From positions 133,184,029 through 133,248,028 of the forward strand of contig OY757015.1 of the NCBI GenBank assembly GCA_963580285.1: a stretch of 64,000 bases of DNA. Reading direction: 5' to 3'. This document shows positions 53,415 to 64,000 of the stretch, piece after piece (position 1 is the first letter of the stretch; every line of letters begins with the position of its first letter). The notes under the pieces were generated by a model. The model had not been told where the DNA came from. It saw only the letters and a program-made list of their open reading frames with translations, and made no database searches. A program made the translations under genes and the position numbers. The stretch is from Lucinisca nassula. Lineage: Eukaryota; Mollusca; Bivalvia; Lucinida; Lucinidae.

Positions 53415-53974
53415 CATCATATTAACAAGTTTGCGTATGGATACCCTAGTAAGCCAGTCTGTAAATAGAAAAGTGGGATTTACAAGGGTAAACATTTTTT
53501 GCTTAAAACATATATTGTGGGTACCCGATAGAACCGCCTCAACGAGGGGGTTCTAGCGGGTACCCACAATCTATAATTGCGGAACGTATTACATATTTTC
53601 ATAAAAAAGATCGTTTTTAGTGTCGATTGTCGGTCAATCGACCCAAAGTTACTAAGCACAGAAGCACTTCAGGGCTGATGTCCACGTGACTCTCACTGAT
53701 TTGTATGAAATCCAGGTTATTGTTATTTGTAGGAAATAGCCCCGCTATTCTTGTTGTTGTGACAATAGAAGCTTATTGTAAAACATTGACTCGGCGCAAG
53801 TCCTTGGACTTTGGCAAACAGTTTAGTCCAAGATCAAGAACGCTGCGTCTGATCAGGATCTACACTGTTTGATTACAGTACGGGAATTTAAAGCTTATAC
53901 GAAACATTCTCAAGTCTCACTTCAGCATTTTCCCAGCCTGCAGTCAGAGATAATAGACCCACCAATGCTGTGAA
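53413..53974. repeat. Intron 1: MITE-C core and hairpin fragments
   Basis: 53510-53575 is a MITE-C core (GGGTACCCGATAGAACCGCC / GGTTCTAGCGGGTACCC). 53815-53870 is a decayed GATCAG hairpin module (CTGCGTCTGATCAGGATCTA). Confidence 0.55.
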
Positions 53975-54385
53975 TACAGTGAAATTACGCTATTAAGACC
54001 ACCTCATCCCGAAAACATGCCTATATAATTTTTATATAGAAAAACTGAGGTTGGCAAGGGTAAACATTATTTTTGTTATTTCTGCTCTAAACTATAGATT
54101 GTGTGTACTCGTTAGAACCGCCTCGGTAGTACCACAATCCATCCACAATCTTTATTTTGAGCAGAAATTTCATCTAAAAGTTTGTATAGGCGTGTTTTCG
54201 AAATGTAAAATTAAGACTAATTCTACTTTAGAAAGCTTATTTAGAAGGGTGTAGTTATTCTTTCTTCGTGTTTATTGCACACAATGTCCTTTGGTCAGGG
54301 ACCACCTTTGAAACTGTTCAAAAATGGTCTTAAAGACCACTTTTGAACAGTCCCTGAGATGGTCTTATAAAGGAGTTTTACTGTA
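53975..54385. mobile_element. MITE-E copy interrupted by MITE-C
   Basis: Ends TACAGTGAAATTACGCTATT and GGAGTTTTACTGTA. The inner hairpin GGGACCACCTTTGAAACTG / CAGTCCCTGAGATGGTC is at 54298-54365. The left part is split from AAATTAAGACTAATTC by the MITE-C insertion. Confidence 0.72.
54005..54205. mobile_element. MITE-C (internally deleted) nested in MITE-E
   Basis: Ends CATCCCGAAAACATGCCTAT and TATAGGCGTGTTTTCGAAATG. The core hairpin is partly lost (54105-54160). Confidence 0.7.
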
Positions 54386-55944
54386 TGTGGAAGAAAGGAC
54401 TATATACAAGGAAGAGTTATTTCTTGTCCTGTGAATACCTATTGCCGGTTTTGTTTGACAGGATACAATGTCAACAATAAAAGTACACAGTGCTTTAACT
54501 AAAAACAATGCTGTGCATTTTCCGGAAGCGATGAAAGTTTTAGGTCAAGAACCTTTAATTTATGTCAGCGCATATCCTTGTAGACAAAAGTTCAAATAAT
54601 ACCACTTGACAAATCTAGGAAGTCATAAAACACGCCTACGGAACGATAGAATGCGTAACCATTGGTTAAGAACGTGAAGCAATTAGAGCGACATCCGGTT
54701 AGGAATTAGATCGCTAAAAAAGGTAAAGAAACTGTGTAGTTTCTGTGTTTCATAAGTTATATAATTTTTACGAGGAAGTTATTTAAAAAACGGGGAATTA
54801 CATTCAGGAGCCTATTGATATCGGCATCTTTGGAGTAAATACCAAATCCCGTACTTCACACATTTTGGCTAAATTTAGTTTCTCCTGCTGAAGATGAACT
54901 CAAGCCTTAGAAAACGAGTGGTTTTTCGAGGTGTTTGTTGCCTTTTATTTATTACTGCGCTTTGCTACAAGTTCAGCGTATTAACATGCACACACAATAA
55001 ACATATATGGTTATATGTGTTGTGGATATTTTGCTTGTCAATGCAGCACTAGCGAGAAATCACCACGGAAAAGGTCGAAAATGGTTGGTTACGCATTAGA
55101 TCTATAGAAATGATAACAAAACTTGCAACTATAAAGCGGATCTGTTTTCATCTCCACGGCCCCAGAATTACCCGCACCTTGTTCTACGGAACCATTTTTA
55201 GCCAACCTGATAAGCAGTGCGCTATTGATTCGATAATGACATAGTATTTTATGGAAACATTTTCCGTCTCCAGAATCATAGTACCGAATGATTTTCACTG
55301 ACTTTTACGCTGTGTTTGTTTTATCAATGGTCCGGTAATTGACTGAAATGAAATTAAACAGGTTTTGGAGTTTTAATTTCTGCGAAGAACTCCTCATCTG
55401 CCAAAATTTGCTGGTTAAGCGTTAGATCGTCTGGTTGAGCATTCGATAACCAGAGGAGAAAATCAAACCAGTTGCTGCCTAAGTAAATGCCAGCAGCTTA
55501 CTACAATAAAAGGTGGTCTACATATGATTTCTAAATTATGTTAAAATCACCAGAGAAAGAAAGCTGTGATGAAAAATACTTTTCTGGACAAGACCATTAA
55601 ATGTCTGGGTATCATGCTTATCTGACCGAATGACGCGCCGATTCATAAATAAGAGGTCATTACTTGCTTTTGTAGAAAACAAAATGGCCAGCTTACGCTT
55701 TGTAATGGCGATTAAACCTATATCCGGATGGGACGGCCATTAATGAACCGTCTCATCCGAGAATGAAAGCTGTTCGCCATCCTGTAAATGAATTTGACTA
55801 AATCTCCTATTAACAAGAATTGCCCAAAATAAAAAAAATGGAGAGAACCCGTTTAAGAAACTCAGGCGTGAAAGGCTAAGGGTAAGATCGTTAACACTGC
55901 AGATACGAAAGCCTATCTGGCTTATGTAGGAGAAAATAAAATAC

Positions 55945-56228
55945 CGTAAAGGCGTAGTAACGCGACACAAAAGACGTAATAACGCAAAAAAGGCGTAGAA
56001 ACGCAAAACAAAAGACGCAGTAACGCCAATCAGAAGGCGAAGCTATGCAAAAAAGGCGTAGTAAAGCAAAAACAAGGCGTAGTAACGCGAAAAAGTGCAT
56101 ACTAATGCAAAAGAAAGACGTAGTAATGCAAAAGAAAGGCACAGTGATGCGAATCAAAGGCGTTTTTACGCGAATCAAAAGGCGTAGTAATGCGAAAAAA
56201 GGCATAGTAACGCAAAAGAAAGGCGTAT
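55945..56228. repeat. Tandem repeat of 17-20-bp units (GGCGTAGTAACGCAAAA)
   Basis: About 14 degenerate units in the spacer of the foldback. Frames on both strands (KKG / FFALLRL) are artefacts. Confidence 0.85.
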
Positions 56229-56499
56229 TTGTTTTAGCTCGCCTCTGCAAAGCAAATAGGTAGCCGGAATATCCTACTCCTGGGACTGCGCATGCCCCAA
56301 AAATATATGTCTGTATCATGATCGATAACCCAGATCGGAGATCCCGTGAGTTCTATGCTAACTGTCAAAACGATAAGATAAAGATATTGTCTAAAACCAA
56401 CTTCTTATTAATACAAACAGCGCAAGAATGACACATCATGTATTCTTAATCATGTTAATCAAGACGAACTAGAATCCATTTGTAAAATTTATAAATTTT

Positions 56500-57022
56500 A
56501 AGTAAACAGGAGGACAGGTGCGTTCATTAAATAAATTGAGAGAAGTAAGTAAGTAAGACAGTCAGTCAGTAAGTAAGGACTTTATTTAGTGAGGGTAGCA
56601 ACATTTAGCACATACAAAAATACATGTAATAGCTAATCTTCCACGAGGCCCTCAGCTAATCTTCCATGATCTAATCTTCCTTCTTAATAAAACATACACG
56701 CTATAATATTTTGTTTCATCGGCAGTGTCATTTTTAGATATGAGGAAAAAATATAGATATAATAAATTGATAGAACATACAAGTTATAATATTTTCTTCC
56801 ATCTGCAGTATCATGTTTAGATATGAGGAACTTTTGAAACCGTTTTGAATATGGAGCAATATTTTCTCACGGATGTATTTAGGAGGTGATTAGGCAGTTT
56901 ATATTAAGCCAAAAGTCCAGTTTTTTTGTTCACTATCGACCTACTGTTGATAATATTGTATTTAGTACTAAAAAGGTTGTAGACATTTGTTTTCTCCACA
57001 TCATTTTGTTTCTTTGAATAAT
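56500..57022. other. Spacer of foldback, AT-rich
   Basis: Contains a short (AGTA)n run (56545-56575) and a direct repeat of about 60 bp (TTATAATATTTT-TTCCAT-GGCAGT…ATATGAGGAA at 56705-56750 and 56785-56830). No gene. Confidence 0.45.
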
Positions 57023-57130
57023 CATTTCGAAAACACGCCTATACAAATACAATGTAACCTTTATCGCCAAAAAAAAAAAAAACGAAAATTTTAAGATGAA
57101 AAATTGTGATATTTTTCTCATTTCTGCACA
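57023..57130. mobile_element. MITE-C left end
   Basis: CATTTCGAAAACACGCCTAT then ACGAAAATTTTAAGATGAAA; stops before the core hairpin. Confidence 0.6.
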
Positions 57131-57244
57131 AAATATAATGTGATTTAAAAAACAACAACAAAGGACTGGTGGGTCTATTGCCTCCGAGTGTAGGTAGGAG
57201 AAATAGTCTTAAACTGTTTCACTAATCTCTTAAATTCCAGTGTC

Positions 57245-57317
57245 CAATCAAATAGTGTAGATCTTCACCAGACGCCGGATTCTGCAGCGTCTGATCAGGG
57301 TCTACACTCTTTGCCAA
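57245..57317. repeat. GATCAG-type hairpin module
   Basis: GTGTAGATCTTCACCAGACG and mirror CGTCTGATCAGGGTCTACAC around CCGGATTCTGCAG. Confidence 0.65.
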
Positions 57318-58803
57318 GCCCATCCTATGTTTCCAAGGTAACCCTCTTTAGAGTTTCACAACACTCTGACCTCACTGGGACTATTTTCATTCTAATAGTT
57401 TTCCCGACAAGTCAGTGATATTCACGTGCACTTAAGCATAGAACAGCTTTTCTTCTGAGCACCTTTGGGTCGATTGACAAACAATTCCCAGTGGAATTCT
57501 TTTCACTGACTGTTACAAGGCGGTTTTTCTTTGGCGGTTTATTTATGTTATTGTTTGTCACTGATTGTATGTATCGCACTTTGGATAGCCAGCTGGTATT
57601 GATTCCTGATCATTGCTTTACTTCTACTTTTTATAAGCACCAAGTTTATAATCATGAGTGTCGTATGCTCAACCTGGCTCTCTAATGCTTGACCATAGAA
57701 ACACGATATAGATTTAATCGCCATTAAAAAGCGTAAGTTGGCCATTTTGTTTTCTACAAAAGCAAGTAATGACCTCTTATTTATGAATCTGTGCGTCGTT
57801 CGGTCAGATAATCATGATACCCAGACATTTAATGGTCTTGTCCAGAAAAGTATTTTTCATCACGGCTTTCTTTCTCTGGTGATTTTAACATAATTTAGAA
57901 ATCATATGTAGACCACCTTTTATTGTAGTAAGCTGCTGGCATTTACTTAGGCAGCAACTGGTAAGATTTTCTCCTCTGGCTATCGAATGCTTAACCAGAC
58001 GATCTAATGCTTAACCAGCAAATTTTGGCAGATGAGGAGTTCTTCGCAGAAATTAAAACTCCAAAACCTGTTTAATTTCATTTCAGGCAATTACCGGACC
58101 ATTGATAAAACAAACACAGCGTAAAAGTCAGTGAAAATCATTCGGTACTATGATTCTGGAGACTGAAAATGTTTCCATAAAATAATATGTCATTATCGAA
58201 TCAATAGCGCACTGCTTATCAGGTTGGCTAAAAATGGTTCCGTAGAACAAGGTGCGGGTGATTCTGGGGCCGTGGAGATGAAAACAGATCCGCTTTATCG
58301 TTGCAAGTTTTGTTATCATTTCTATAGATCTAATGCGTAACCAACCATTTTCGACCTTTTCCGTGGTGATTTCTCGCTAGTGCTGCATTGACAAGCAAAA
58401 TATCCACAACACATATAACCATATATGTTTATTGTGTGTGCATGTTAATACGCTGAACTTGTAGCAAAGCGCAGTAATAAATAAAAGGCAACAAACACCT
58501 CGAAAAACCACTCGTTTTCTAAGGCTTGAGTTCACCTTCAGCAGGAGAAACTAAATTTAGCCAAAATGTCTGAAGTACGGGATTTGGTATTTACTCCAAA
58601 GATGCCGATATCAATGGGCTCCTGAATGTAATTCCCCGTTTTTTAAATAACTTCCTCGTAAAAATTATATAACTTATGAAACACAGAAACTGCACAGTTT
58701 CTTTACCTTTTTTAGCGATCTAATTCCTAACCGGATGTCGCTCTAATTGCTTCACGTTCTTAACCAATGGTTACGCATTCTGTCGTTCCGTAGGCGTGTA
58801 AAA

Positions 58804-59044
58804 CGTATTACCACGACTACTTTGCTCACCCAATCAGCTGATGCATCGATCTAGGATTGAAATTGGACTATTTCCCCCTCTGGAACTCCGCCGGAATCAA
58901 ATAGTATGAAAGCATTTTCCTGTTTTCAATCATTGATTCCATTTGGAAATGCTGGCATGACTTTTGGTACAACCACCAAAATTCATAGCTCCAGATAATA
59001 CGGAGCAAAGAGGGTCATTTAGGGATATTGTTTATTATTTCTCC
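58804..59044. other. Intron 1, no recognised features
   Basis: No repeat or exon recognised. Confidence 0.35.
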
Positions 59045-59214
59045 ATAGATGAAATGACATCTCAAGCCCTACCGCCCCACGAAAACCGCTAGGTTTAAGG
59101 GACGGTCCAACTCGCACCAATTTTCCTGGTCTAAGCGGTTTACCAGTTTTCAAAAGTTCAGTCGGTTTCAGCTCTGCGCGGAAACACCATGCAGCTCAAT
59201 CTATTTCTCCAAGA
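59045..59214 (-). mobile_element. SINE-A fragment (diverged)
   Basis: GATGAAATGACATCTCAAGC and TTCAGCTCTGCGCGGAAACA match the central and 5' parts. The 3' tail is missing. Confidence 0.7.
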
Positions 59215-59514
59215 GCTCACACGACATGCCTTTGTTTTAAAGAAATTCGAATAGATATCTTCTTTATGTCTCCCGACCTGTCGTTATAACTAACCCCTAA
59301 TTTATCATATGTCGTCGCGTCTGAGGGTGTAATAACGCCATGTAATATTTTCGATAATCCAATAGTGGATTTAATATGCAAATTAGCTAGACACGTCCCG
59401 TAACGTTACATGTACGACGTTCTTAACGACGTAGCGTTTATTAACCGCGGAATATTGACATTTTTGTAAAAAATCGTGAATAAAATGCGTTTTAAATGTC
59501 ATATGATAAATAGA

Positions 59515-59660
59515 ATCTTGCATTCGTGCTCATGTATTATTGAATTTATTAAACTCGTTGAGAAAAAGGGATAAAATGCTCGGCAGAGCCTCGCATTTTA
59601 TCCCTTTTCCTCAACTCGTTTAATAAATTCAATAATACATGAGCACTCATGTAAGATCCT
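59515..59660. repeat. Long hairpin (MITE-like)
   Basis: GTGCTCATGTATTATTGAAT and mirror ATTCAATAATACATGAGCAC. Inner GGGATAAAATGC / GCATTTTATCCC around TCGGCAGAGCC. The flanks resemble the hairpin at 25590-25672. Confidence 0.75.
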
Positions 59661-59708
59661 CTGTGTCTCGAACTACCCCTGTCTCGAAGACGTTTTCATG
59701 AATCTTAA

Positions 59709-59926
59709 CCCATATACGACAATGGAATCTTCCGCCAGATAAGTCTGGAGTGGTCCATTTCCAATTATAGGGGTGTCAGTTTTGTCTTGTTAGCGGTATA
59801 GTTTACAAAAAATGCATGTACTTTCAGCAAACAGTGTAGACCCTGATCAGACGCCGCGTTTCGCGGCGTCTGATCTGGGTCTGCACTGAATGCCAATATC
59901 CCAAAAAGGGCCGTTAGGCATATGGG
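59709..59926. mobile_element. MITE-G, TTAA-flanked
   Basis: TTAA at 59705-59708 and 59927-59930. Ends CCCATATACGACAATGG and GGCATATGGG. Hairpin CTGATCAGACGCCGCG / CGCGGCGTCTGATCTG. Same family as 41989-42209. Confidence 0.82.
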
Positions 59927-59979
59927 TTAAGGTATCCGAGCCCTTGGACTTTGACCTAAGAATTTGGGCAGAGAGGCCT

Positions 59980-60108
59980 AAGCAAACAATGTAGACCCAA
60001 ATTAGACTTCACCTGAAGGAGCAGTCTGATCAGGGTCTAAACAGTGTAGACCCAGATCAGACTACTCCTGAAGGAGCAGTCTGATCAGGGTCTACATTCT
60101 TTGCCATT
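59980..60108. repeat. Tandem half-hairpins of the GATCAG type
   Basis: GGAGCAGTCTGATCAGGGTCTA occurs twice (60019-60040 and 60077-60098) with GTAGACCCAGATCAGACTAC between. It is a partly duplicated hairpin about 90 bp before exon 2. Confidence 0.65.
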
Positions 60109-60207
60109 CCGTCTGCAACTTTTAAAGTCCTTGCTAGATGTTATGATTCTGGGAGAATCACAAGTTCTCAAGTTGTCCGTGTTTTTGGGATTTTACGGTA
60201 ATTTCAG

Positions 60208-60429
60208 GATCTGCATACAGACTTACTGTTAGAAGATGCGAAGGGTAAACAGAAGCCTGCTGTAGACGTCTTTGCCACGTCATTATGTTTTATGAAGGAC
60301 CACCTTATCCGAGCCATGAAGGCCAATCTGGACTTTATCCCCGACCCCTCCACCGTCCGCTGGGTGCTAACGGTTCCCGCTATCTGGGATGAGAACGCAA
60401 AACAGTTCATGAGAGAAGCAGCATACAAG
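60208..60429 (+). CDS. HSPA12-like: HSPA12-like (Hsp70 family) protein, second coding exon
   Basis: 74 codons between an acceptor (GTAATTTCAG, 60198-60207) and a donor (TACAAG|GTAAAC at 60430), both phase 0, in frame with exon 1. It starts DLHTDLLLEDAKGKQKPAVD, continues VFATSLCFMKDHLIRAM and ends VLTVPAIWDENAKQFMREAA. The VPAIW element and the helix after it are hallmarks of the HSPA12 N-terminal ATPase lobe. Together exons 1 and 2 give 223 residues. Later exons, including the second phosphate and adenosine motifs, are not visible before 64000. The minus-strand exon at 42210 starts in phase 1, so at least one exon is missing between if they were parts of one gene. Confidence 0.9.
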
Positions 60430-60474
60430 GTAAACTTAAATCTCATTTGATTTGGTTTCTTTCAAGTTTATGTC

Positions 60475-60600
60475 ACTTTGTTTTAGAGCCGAGCTTTAAT
60501 CAAAGGTGGACAAACACCGGTGTACCCGATCCAAAACCACCGACCTTCCTTTGCTGAACTTAGGGTCTCACATGTGACCAGGACGAGGCTCCAAAACCTG
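60475..60600 (-). mobile_element. SINE-B fragment (diverged)
   Basis: TTTAATCAAAGGTGGACAAA, GGTGTACCCG and GGGTCTCACATGTGACC match the SINE-B body in reverse complement. Confidence 0.6.
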
Positions 60601-60629
60601 ATTAAGACTAGAAATGTGTCCACAGGACA

Positions 60630-61275
60630 CGGATGCCCCCGCCTGAAAATATGTCTATGTTTGTATTAATCCATAGAAAGTTATCGACGGTGTTTAAGTT
60701 TTGGACGCTCTTTTCACATTTGACCTCCAAGTATGACTTTGACCTTGGGGGTAAGGACCTTGGTTTTGTGTGAGGCAGATTGTCTCATGATGGCCAACAT
60801 TTCTGCCAAGTAATTTCAAAATCTATCTAGAAATAAGAAAGTTATTGACTGCGTTTAAGTTTCGGACCCTTTTTTTACATTTGACCTCTAAGTATGACAT
60901 TGACCTTGGGGGTACGGACCTGGGTTTTGCACGTGACACATCGTCTCATAATGGTAAACATTTCTACAAAGTAATTTCAAAATCCATCCGGAAATAAGAA
61001 AGTTATTGACTGCGTTTAAGTGTTGGCCCCTTTTTTTACCTTTGACCTCTAAGTATCACATTGACCTTGGAGGTACGGACCTGGGTTTTGCATGTGACAC
61101 ATCGTCTCATGATGTTTAACATTTCTAAAAAGTAATTTCAAAATACATCCAGAAATAAGAAAGTTATTGACTGCGTTTAAGTTTCGGACGGACCGACGAA
61201 TGGGCGAACGAACGGACGGACGGACAGGGGCAACGTTATATGCTCTTCCACCATTCTTCGAATGGCGGGGGCATA
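60630..61275. repeat. Tandem element, three units of about 150-170 bp, with GGGGGCAT ends
   Basis: Units start near 60717, 60888 and 61038, with TTTGACCTCTAAGTATGACA, TTGACCTTGG and AATAAGAAAGTTATTGACTG. The left end is GGATGCCCCCGCC and the right end GGCGGGGGCATAAA, like an inverted terminal motif. Same family as 27700-29450. Confidence 0.82.
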
Positions 61276-61295
61276 AAAACCTGAGTTTGGCATTT

Positions 61296-61359
61296 GTGAA
61301 CATAAAGGCGCTGATCAGCCTGCGCATCCGCGCAGACTGATCAGCGCCTTTATGTTCAC
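61296..61359. repeat. Near-perfect 64-bp hairpin
   Basis: GTGAACATAAAGGCGCTGAT and its mirror ATCAGCGCCTTTATGTTCAC around CAGCCTGCGCATCCGCGCAG. Confidence 0.9.
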
Positions 61360-61680
61360 TGCTCAGATAGTACTGTACCTGAAGGTTCTATTTTTACAAT
61401 TTCAAGACTCGTGCTAGTCTTTGTAGCTGAGCAGAACTGTTTGTGTGTTACCTGGCATAGCGAACAGTACATATGAGCCCCGCTAAGCGAATTTGTGTTT
61501 TCGAGCATTCCGTCATGACAAATTTTAACTGCGCATGCCCAGCCATTCAGAGGGGCCAGGGATACGGCTTTCTGTCTGAAGGTAGGGAATGTCTTTTTTA
61601 AAAAAAAACAGTGGATATTTCTGTTTATATGGTATCCTATGACATCAGAAATGATATTTGCAACCAACAGAAAGGTAGTT
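61360..61680. repeat. Region with 110-bp block shared with 30810-30925
   Basis: GAGCCCCGCTAAGCGAATTT through AACTGCGCATGCCCAGCC to GGCTTTCTGTCTGAAGG. The minus-strand frames in both copies look alike because the DNA is repeated. Confidence 0.55.
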
Positions 61681-62780
61681 TATTAATTCCCAAGGCCAAG
61701 GTCTTTTACTGATCTTTGTCCTGTATGGCTCAGATCCAGTGGTGGGTTGATTGAAACCAAATTATATGTGGAGTCCCTATGGGTAGGGGAAATGAAACTT
61801 TGTTCGAAACGACTTTGTCACATGAATAACATGACCGCCATGCTCATATACGGTAAATACCTTTAAAAATTTCTTCGCAGGAACCAAATGGCCGATGACC
61901 TTGACATTTGGTATGCGGTATCGCAGACTCGGGCCCTACAAAATTTCTTCAAATGATGACCTTTGGTTGACCTTGACTGTTGTACGTCCAGATCAAATTT
62001 GGTCTCTTACACATTTGTGTGGAAAAAGGCAAAACGGTGGATTTCACTTTTTGCATGGCAGCCTGTTGCATCAAAAATATTATTTGCAATCAGCTGATTG
62101 GAAGTTAATCAATTTCAAAGGTCAAGGTCATTACTGACCTTTGTCTGCGATGGCTCAGATTCGGTATTTGTATTTTCTTCTCCACTTAAACTGCTGTCTC
62201 GGTTTAAACCAAATTACATATGGAACCCCTATGGGAAGGGGGAACGAAAGTTTGTTTGTAAGGACTGGGTCCCATGACCAGTATGGCCACCATGTCCATA
62301 TGTGGTAAAAAACATTAAAAATATTCTCCTCTGGAACCCAATGACTGATGACCTTCAGACTTGGTATATAGCATTAGAGACTTGGGTTCTACCAAATGTA
62401 TTCAAACGATGACCTTTGGTTTACATTGACCTGTTTTAATACAAGGTCAAATTCGGTCATTTATACATTTGTATCAAGAAAAGCAAAACAATGGATTTTT
62501 CTGATTCTATTGTAGCCTGTAGTATCAGAATTGATGTTTGCAATCAGTTGAATCAATCCCAAAGGTCACGGTCATTTATTGACCTTTGTCCTCGATTACT
62601 TAGATTCACATTTCATCTTCTTCTCCACTAAAACTGCTGTGCAGATTGAAACCATTGGATGAGGCAATGAAAAGTTATTCGTGGGATTGTAGTCATATGA
62701 CCAAGATGCGCGCCGTGCCTGTATATGTTATAAACCCCATGGCCTCTGGTGAGCGTAGTGTCCCATAGTCCTCTTGTTTT
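61681..62780. repeat. Dispersed repeat, about three units of 350-400 bp
   Basis: CCAAATTATATGTGGAGTCC (61770), CCAAATTACATATGGAACCC (62210) and GATGACCTTTGGTTGACCTTG / GATGACCTTTGGTTTACATTG (61955, 62410) show repeated units. No gene. Confidence 0.65.
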
Positions 62781-62782
62781 TT

Positions 62783-64000
62783 TAGCTCACCTGTCACGTA
62801 GTAACGAGGTGAGCTTTTGGGATCACTTTTTGTCCGTCGTCCGTCGTGCGTGCGTCCGTCCGTCCGTGCGTCCGTCCGTGCGTGCATAAACGTTTTCTTC
62901 AAACGACATCTCCTCCTAAACCACTGATCAGATTTTGACCAAACTTCACAGGAATGATCCTTAGGTGGTCCCCTTTCAAAGTTGTTCAAATGGTTCCGGT
63001 CCGTTGCACATCTAGGTCACAGGAGCCAAAAATAGATTTTTTCACCGAAAACTTAAAAAATTTTCTTCTCTGAAACCTTAAGGCCCAGGTCTTTGATATT
63101 TGGTATGAAGCTTTATCTAGTAGACCCCTACCAAGATTGTTCACATTATAGTGCTGGGGCCAAAAATGCCCCCGCCCTGGGGCCCTTTGGTTTTACATGG
63201 GCTTATATAGGGAAAATCTTTAAAAAAAAACCTTCTTCTCTGAAACCGCAAGGCCCAGATCTTTGATATTTGGTATGAAACTTCATCTAGTGGACCCCTA
63301 CCAAGAATGTTCAAATTATAATGCTGGGGCCAAAAATGCCCCCCGCCCCGGGTCCCTTTGGTTTGACAAAGGATTATATAGGGAAAATCTTTAAAAATCT
63401 TCTTCGCTGAAACTGCAAGGCCCAGGTCTTTGATATTTGGTATGAAGTTTCATCTAGTGGACCCCTACCAAGATTGTTCAAATTATAGTGCTTGGGCCAA
63501 AAATGACCCCGCCCTGGGGCCCTTTGGTTTTATATGGGCTTATATTGGGAAAATCTTTAAAAATCTTCTTCTCTGAAATCGCAAGGCCCAGGTCTTTGCT
63601 ATTTGGTATGAAGCTTCATCTAGTAGACCCCTACCAAGATTGTTCAAATTATAGTGCTGGGGCCAAAAATGCCCCTACTCCGGGGCCCTCTGGTTTTACA
63701 TAGAATTATATAGGGAAAGTCTTTAAACTCATCTTCTCTGAAACCACTAGGGCTAGGTCTTTGATATTTGGTATGAAGCTACATCTAGTGGACCTCTACC
63801 AAGATTGTTCAAATTATAGCCCTGAGACCAAAATGCCCCCGCCACGGGCCCTTTGGTTTTACATAGACTTATATTGGGGAAAATCTTTAAAAATCTTCTT
63901 CTGTGACACCACAAGGCCTAGGTCTTTGATATTTGGTGTGGAATTATATCTAATGTACCTGTATCAAGATTGTTCAAATTAAAACCCTGGAGCCAAATAT
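62783..64000. repeat. Repeat element starting with a TTAGCTCACCT hairpin; tandem units of about 165 bp run off the window
   Basis: It begins TTTAGCTCACCTGTCACG…GAGGTGAGCTTTTGG, then GTCCGTCGTCCGTCGTGCG. Units with CTGAAACCGCAAGGCCCAG start at 63069, 63240, 63407, 63573, 63738 and 63901 and contain TTTGATATTTGGTATGAAG and ACCAAGATTGTTCAAATTAT. Frames across them are artefacts. Confidence 0.88.

Larger units (their letters stand above)
54631..58798. mobile_element. 4.17-kb foldback element with 1.1-kb inverted arms and 5-bp TSD, in HSPA12-like intron 1
   Basis: The left arm, 54631 to about 55735, and the right arm, about 57680-58798, are reverse complements with few differences. Both begin CACGCCTACGGAACGA. 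TAAAA flanks it at 54626-54630 and 58799-58803. Arms repeat GCGTAACCA and GCGTTAGATC-like motifs. The spacer of about 1.9 kb has a 17-20-bp tandem repeat and MITE pieces, but no transposase frame. The superfamily is uncertain; CAC- termini and a 5-bp TSD are only suggestive of Transib/CMC-type elements. Confidence 0.8.

Noticed and set aside
53350..53556. Extension of the HSPA12-like frame past 53349
   Set aside because: Runs through a perfect splice donor into a (CT)n tract and MITE-C sequence.

Overview
This is non-coding-rich eukaryotic nuclear DNA from a metazoan, most likely a bivalve mollusc. The evidence is spliced HSPA12-type Hsp70 genes, tRNA-headed SINEs with target-site duplications, mariner and Tc1 relics, many foldback MITEs, long TGACCTTGACC-type tandem repeats, and (GACA)n, (CT)n and (TATG)n microsatellites. 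Bivalves are known for expanded HSPA12 families and such repeats. The species call is inference. A 200-N assembly gap lies at 49669-49868.

Layout. 1-3355: two divergent, uninterrupted genes with TATA-like promoters. The minus-strand gene runs off the left edge; it has a PB1-like N-terminus, a Cys/His cluster and a coiled coil. The plus-strand gene is an intact IS630/Tc1/mariner-superfamily transposase with DD37E spacing. 3471-4205: a TIR-bounded element holding a tRNA-derived SINE. About 4471-18066: a 13.6-kb imperfect palindrome with arms of several kb around a loop of about 100 bp. Each arm carries its own later insertions: SINEs with exact TSDs, a duplicated tRNA-like cassette, and a 3.2-kb foldback element whose ends are inverted 21-bp satellite arrays. 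18.6-33 kb: a pogo-like MITE, a 1.35-kb TIR element, two mariner pseudogenes, several hairpin MITE families and a tandem array of about 155-bp units. 34.2-38.3 kb: a Tc1-like element with nested insertions, itself inserted in an older repeat. 39-46 kb: TTAA-flanked MITEs and the last exon of an HSPA12-like gene (minus strand). 46.5-47.9 kb: microsatellites. 52.9-60.4 kb: the first two coding exons of a second HSPA12-like gene (plus strand), whose 6.9-kb intron holds a 4.2-kb foldback element with a 5-bp TSD. 60.6-64 kb: more tandem repeat elements.

How it works together. The only host genes I can support are the two HSPA12-like (Hsp70-type ATPase) genes, both incomplete here. The minus-strand pair of the left edge could be host genes or parts of one mobile element. 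Almost everything else is mobile or simple-sequence DNA. The most unusual structures are the large palindrome, the satellite-ended foldback, the intronic foldback, and the reuse of the same hairpin cores inside MITEs with different termini. Identities between repeats were judged by eye and are approximate.
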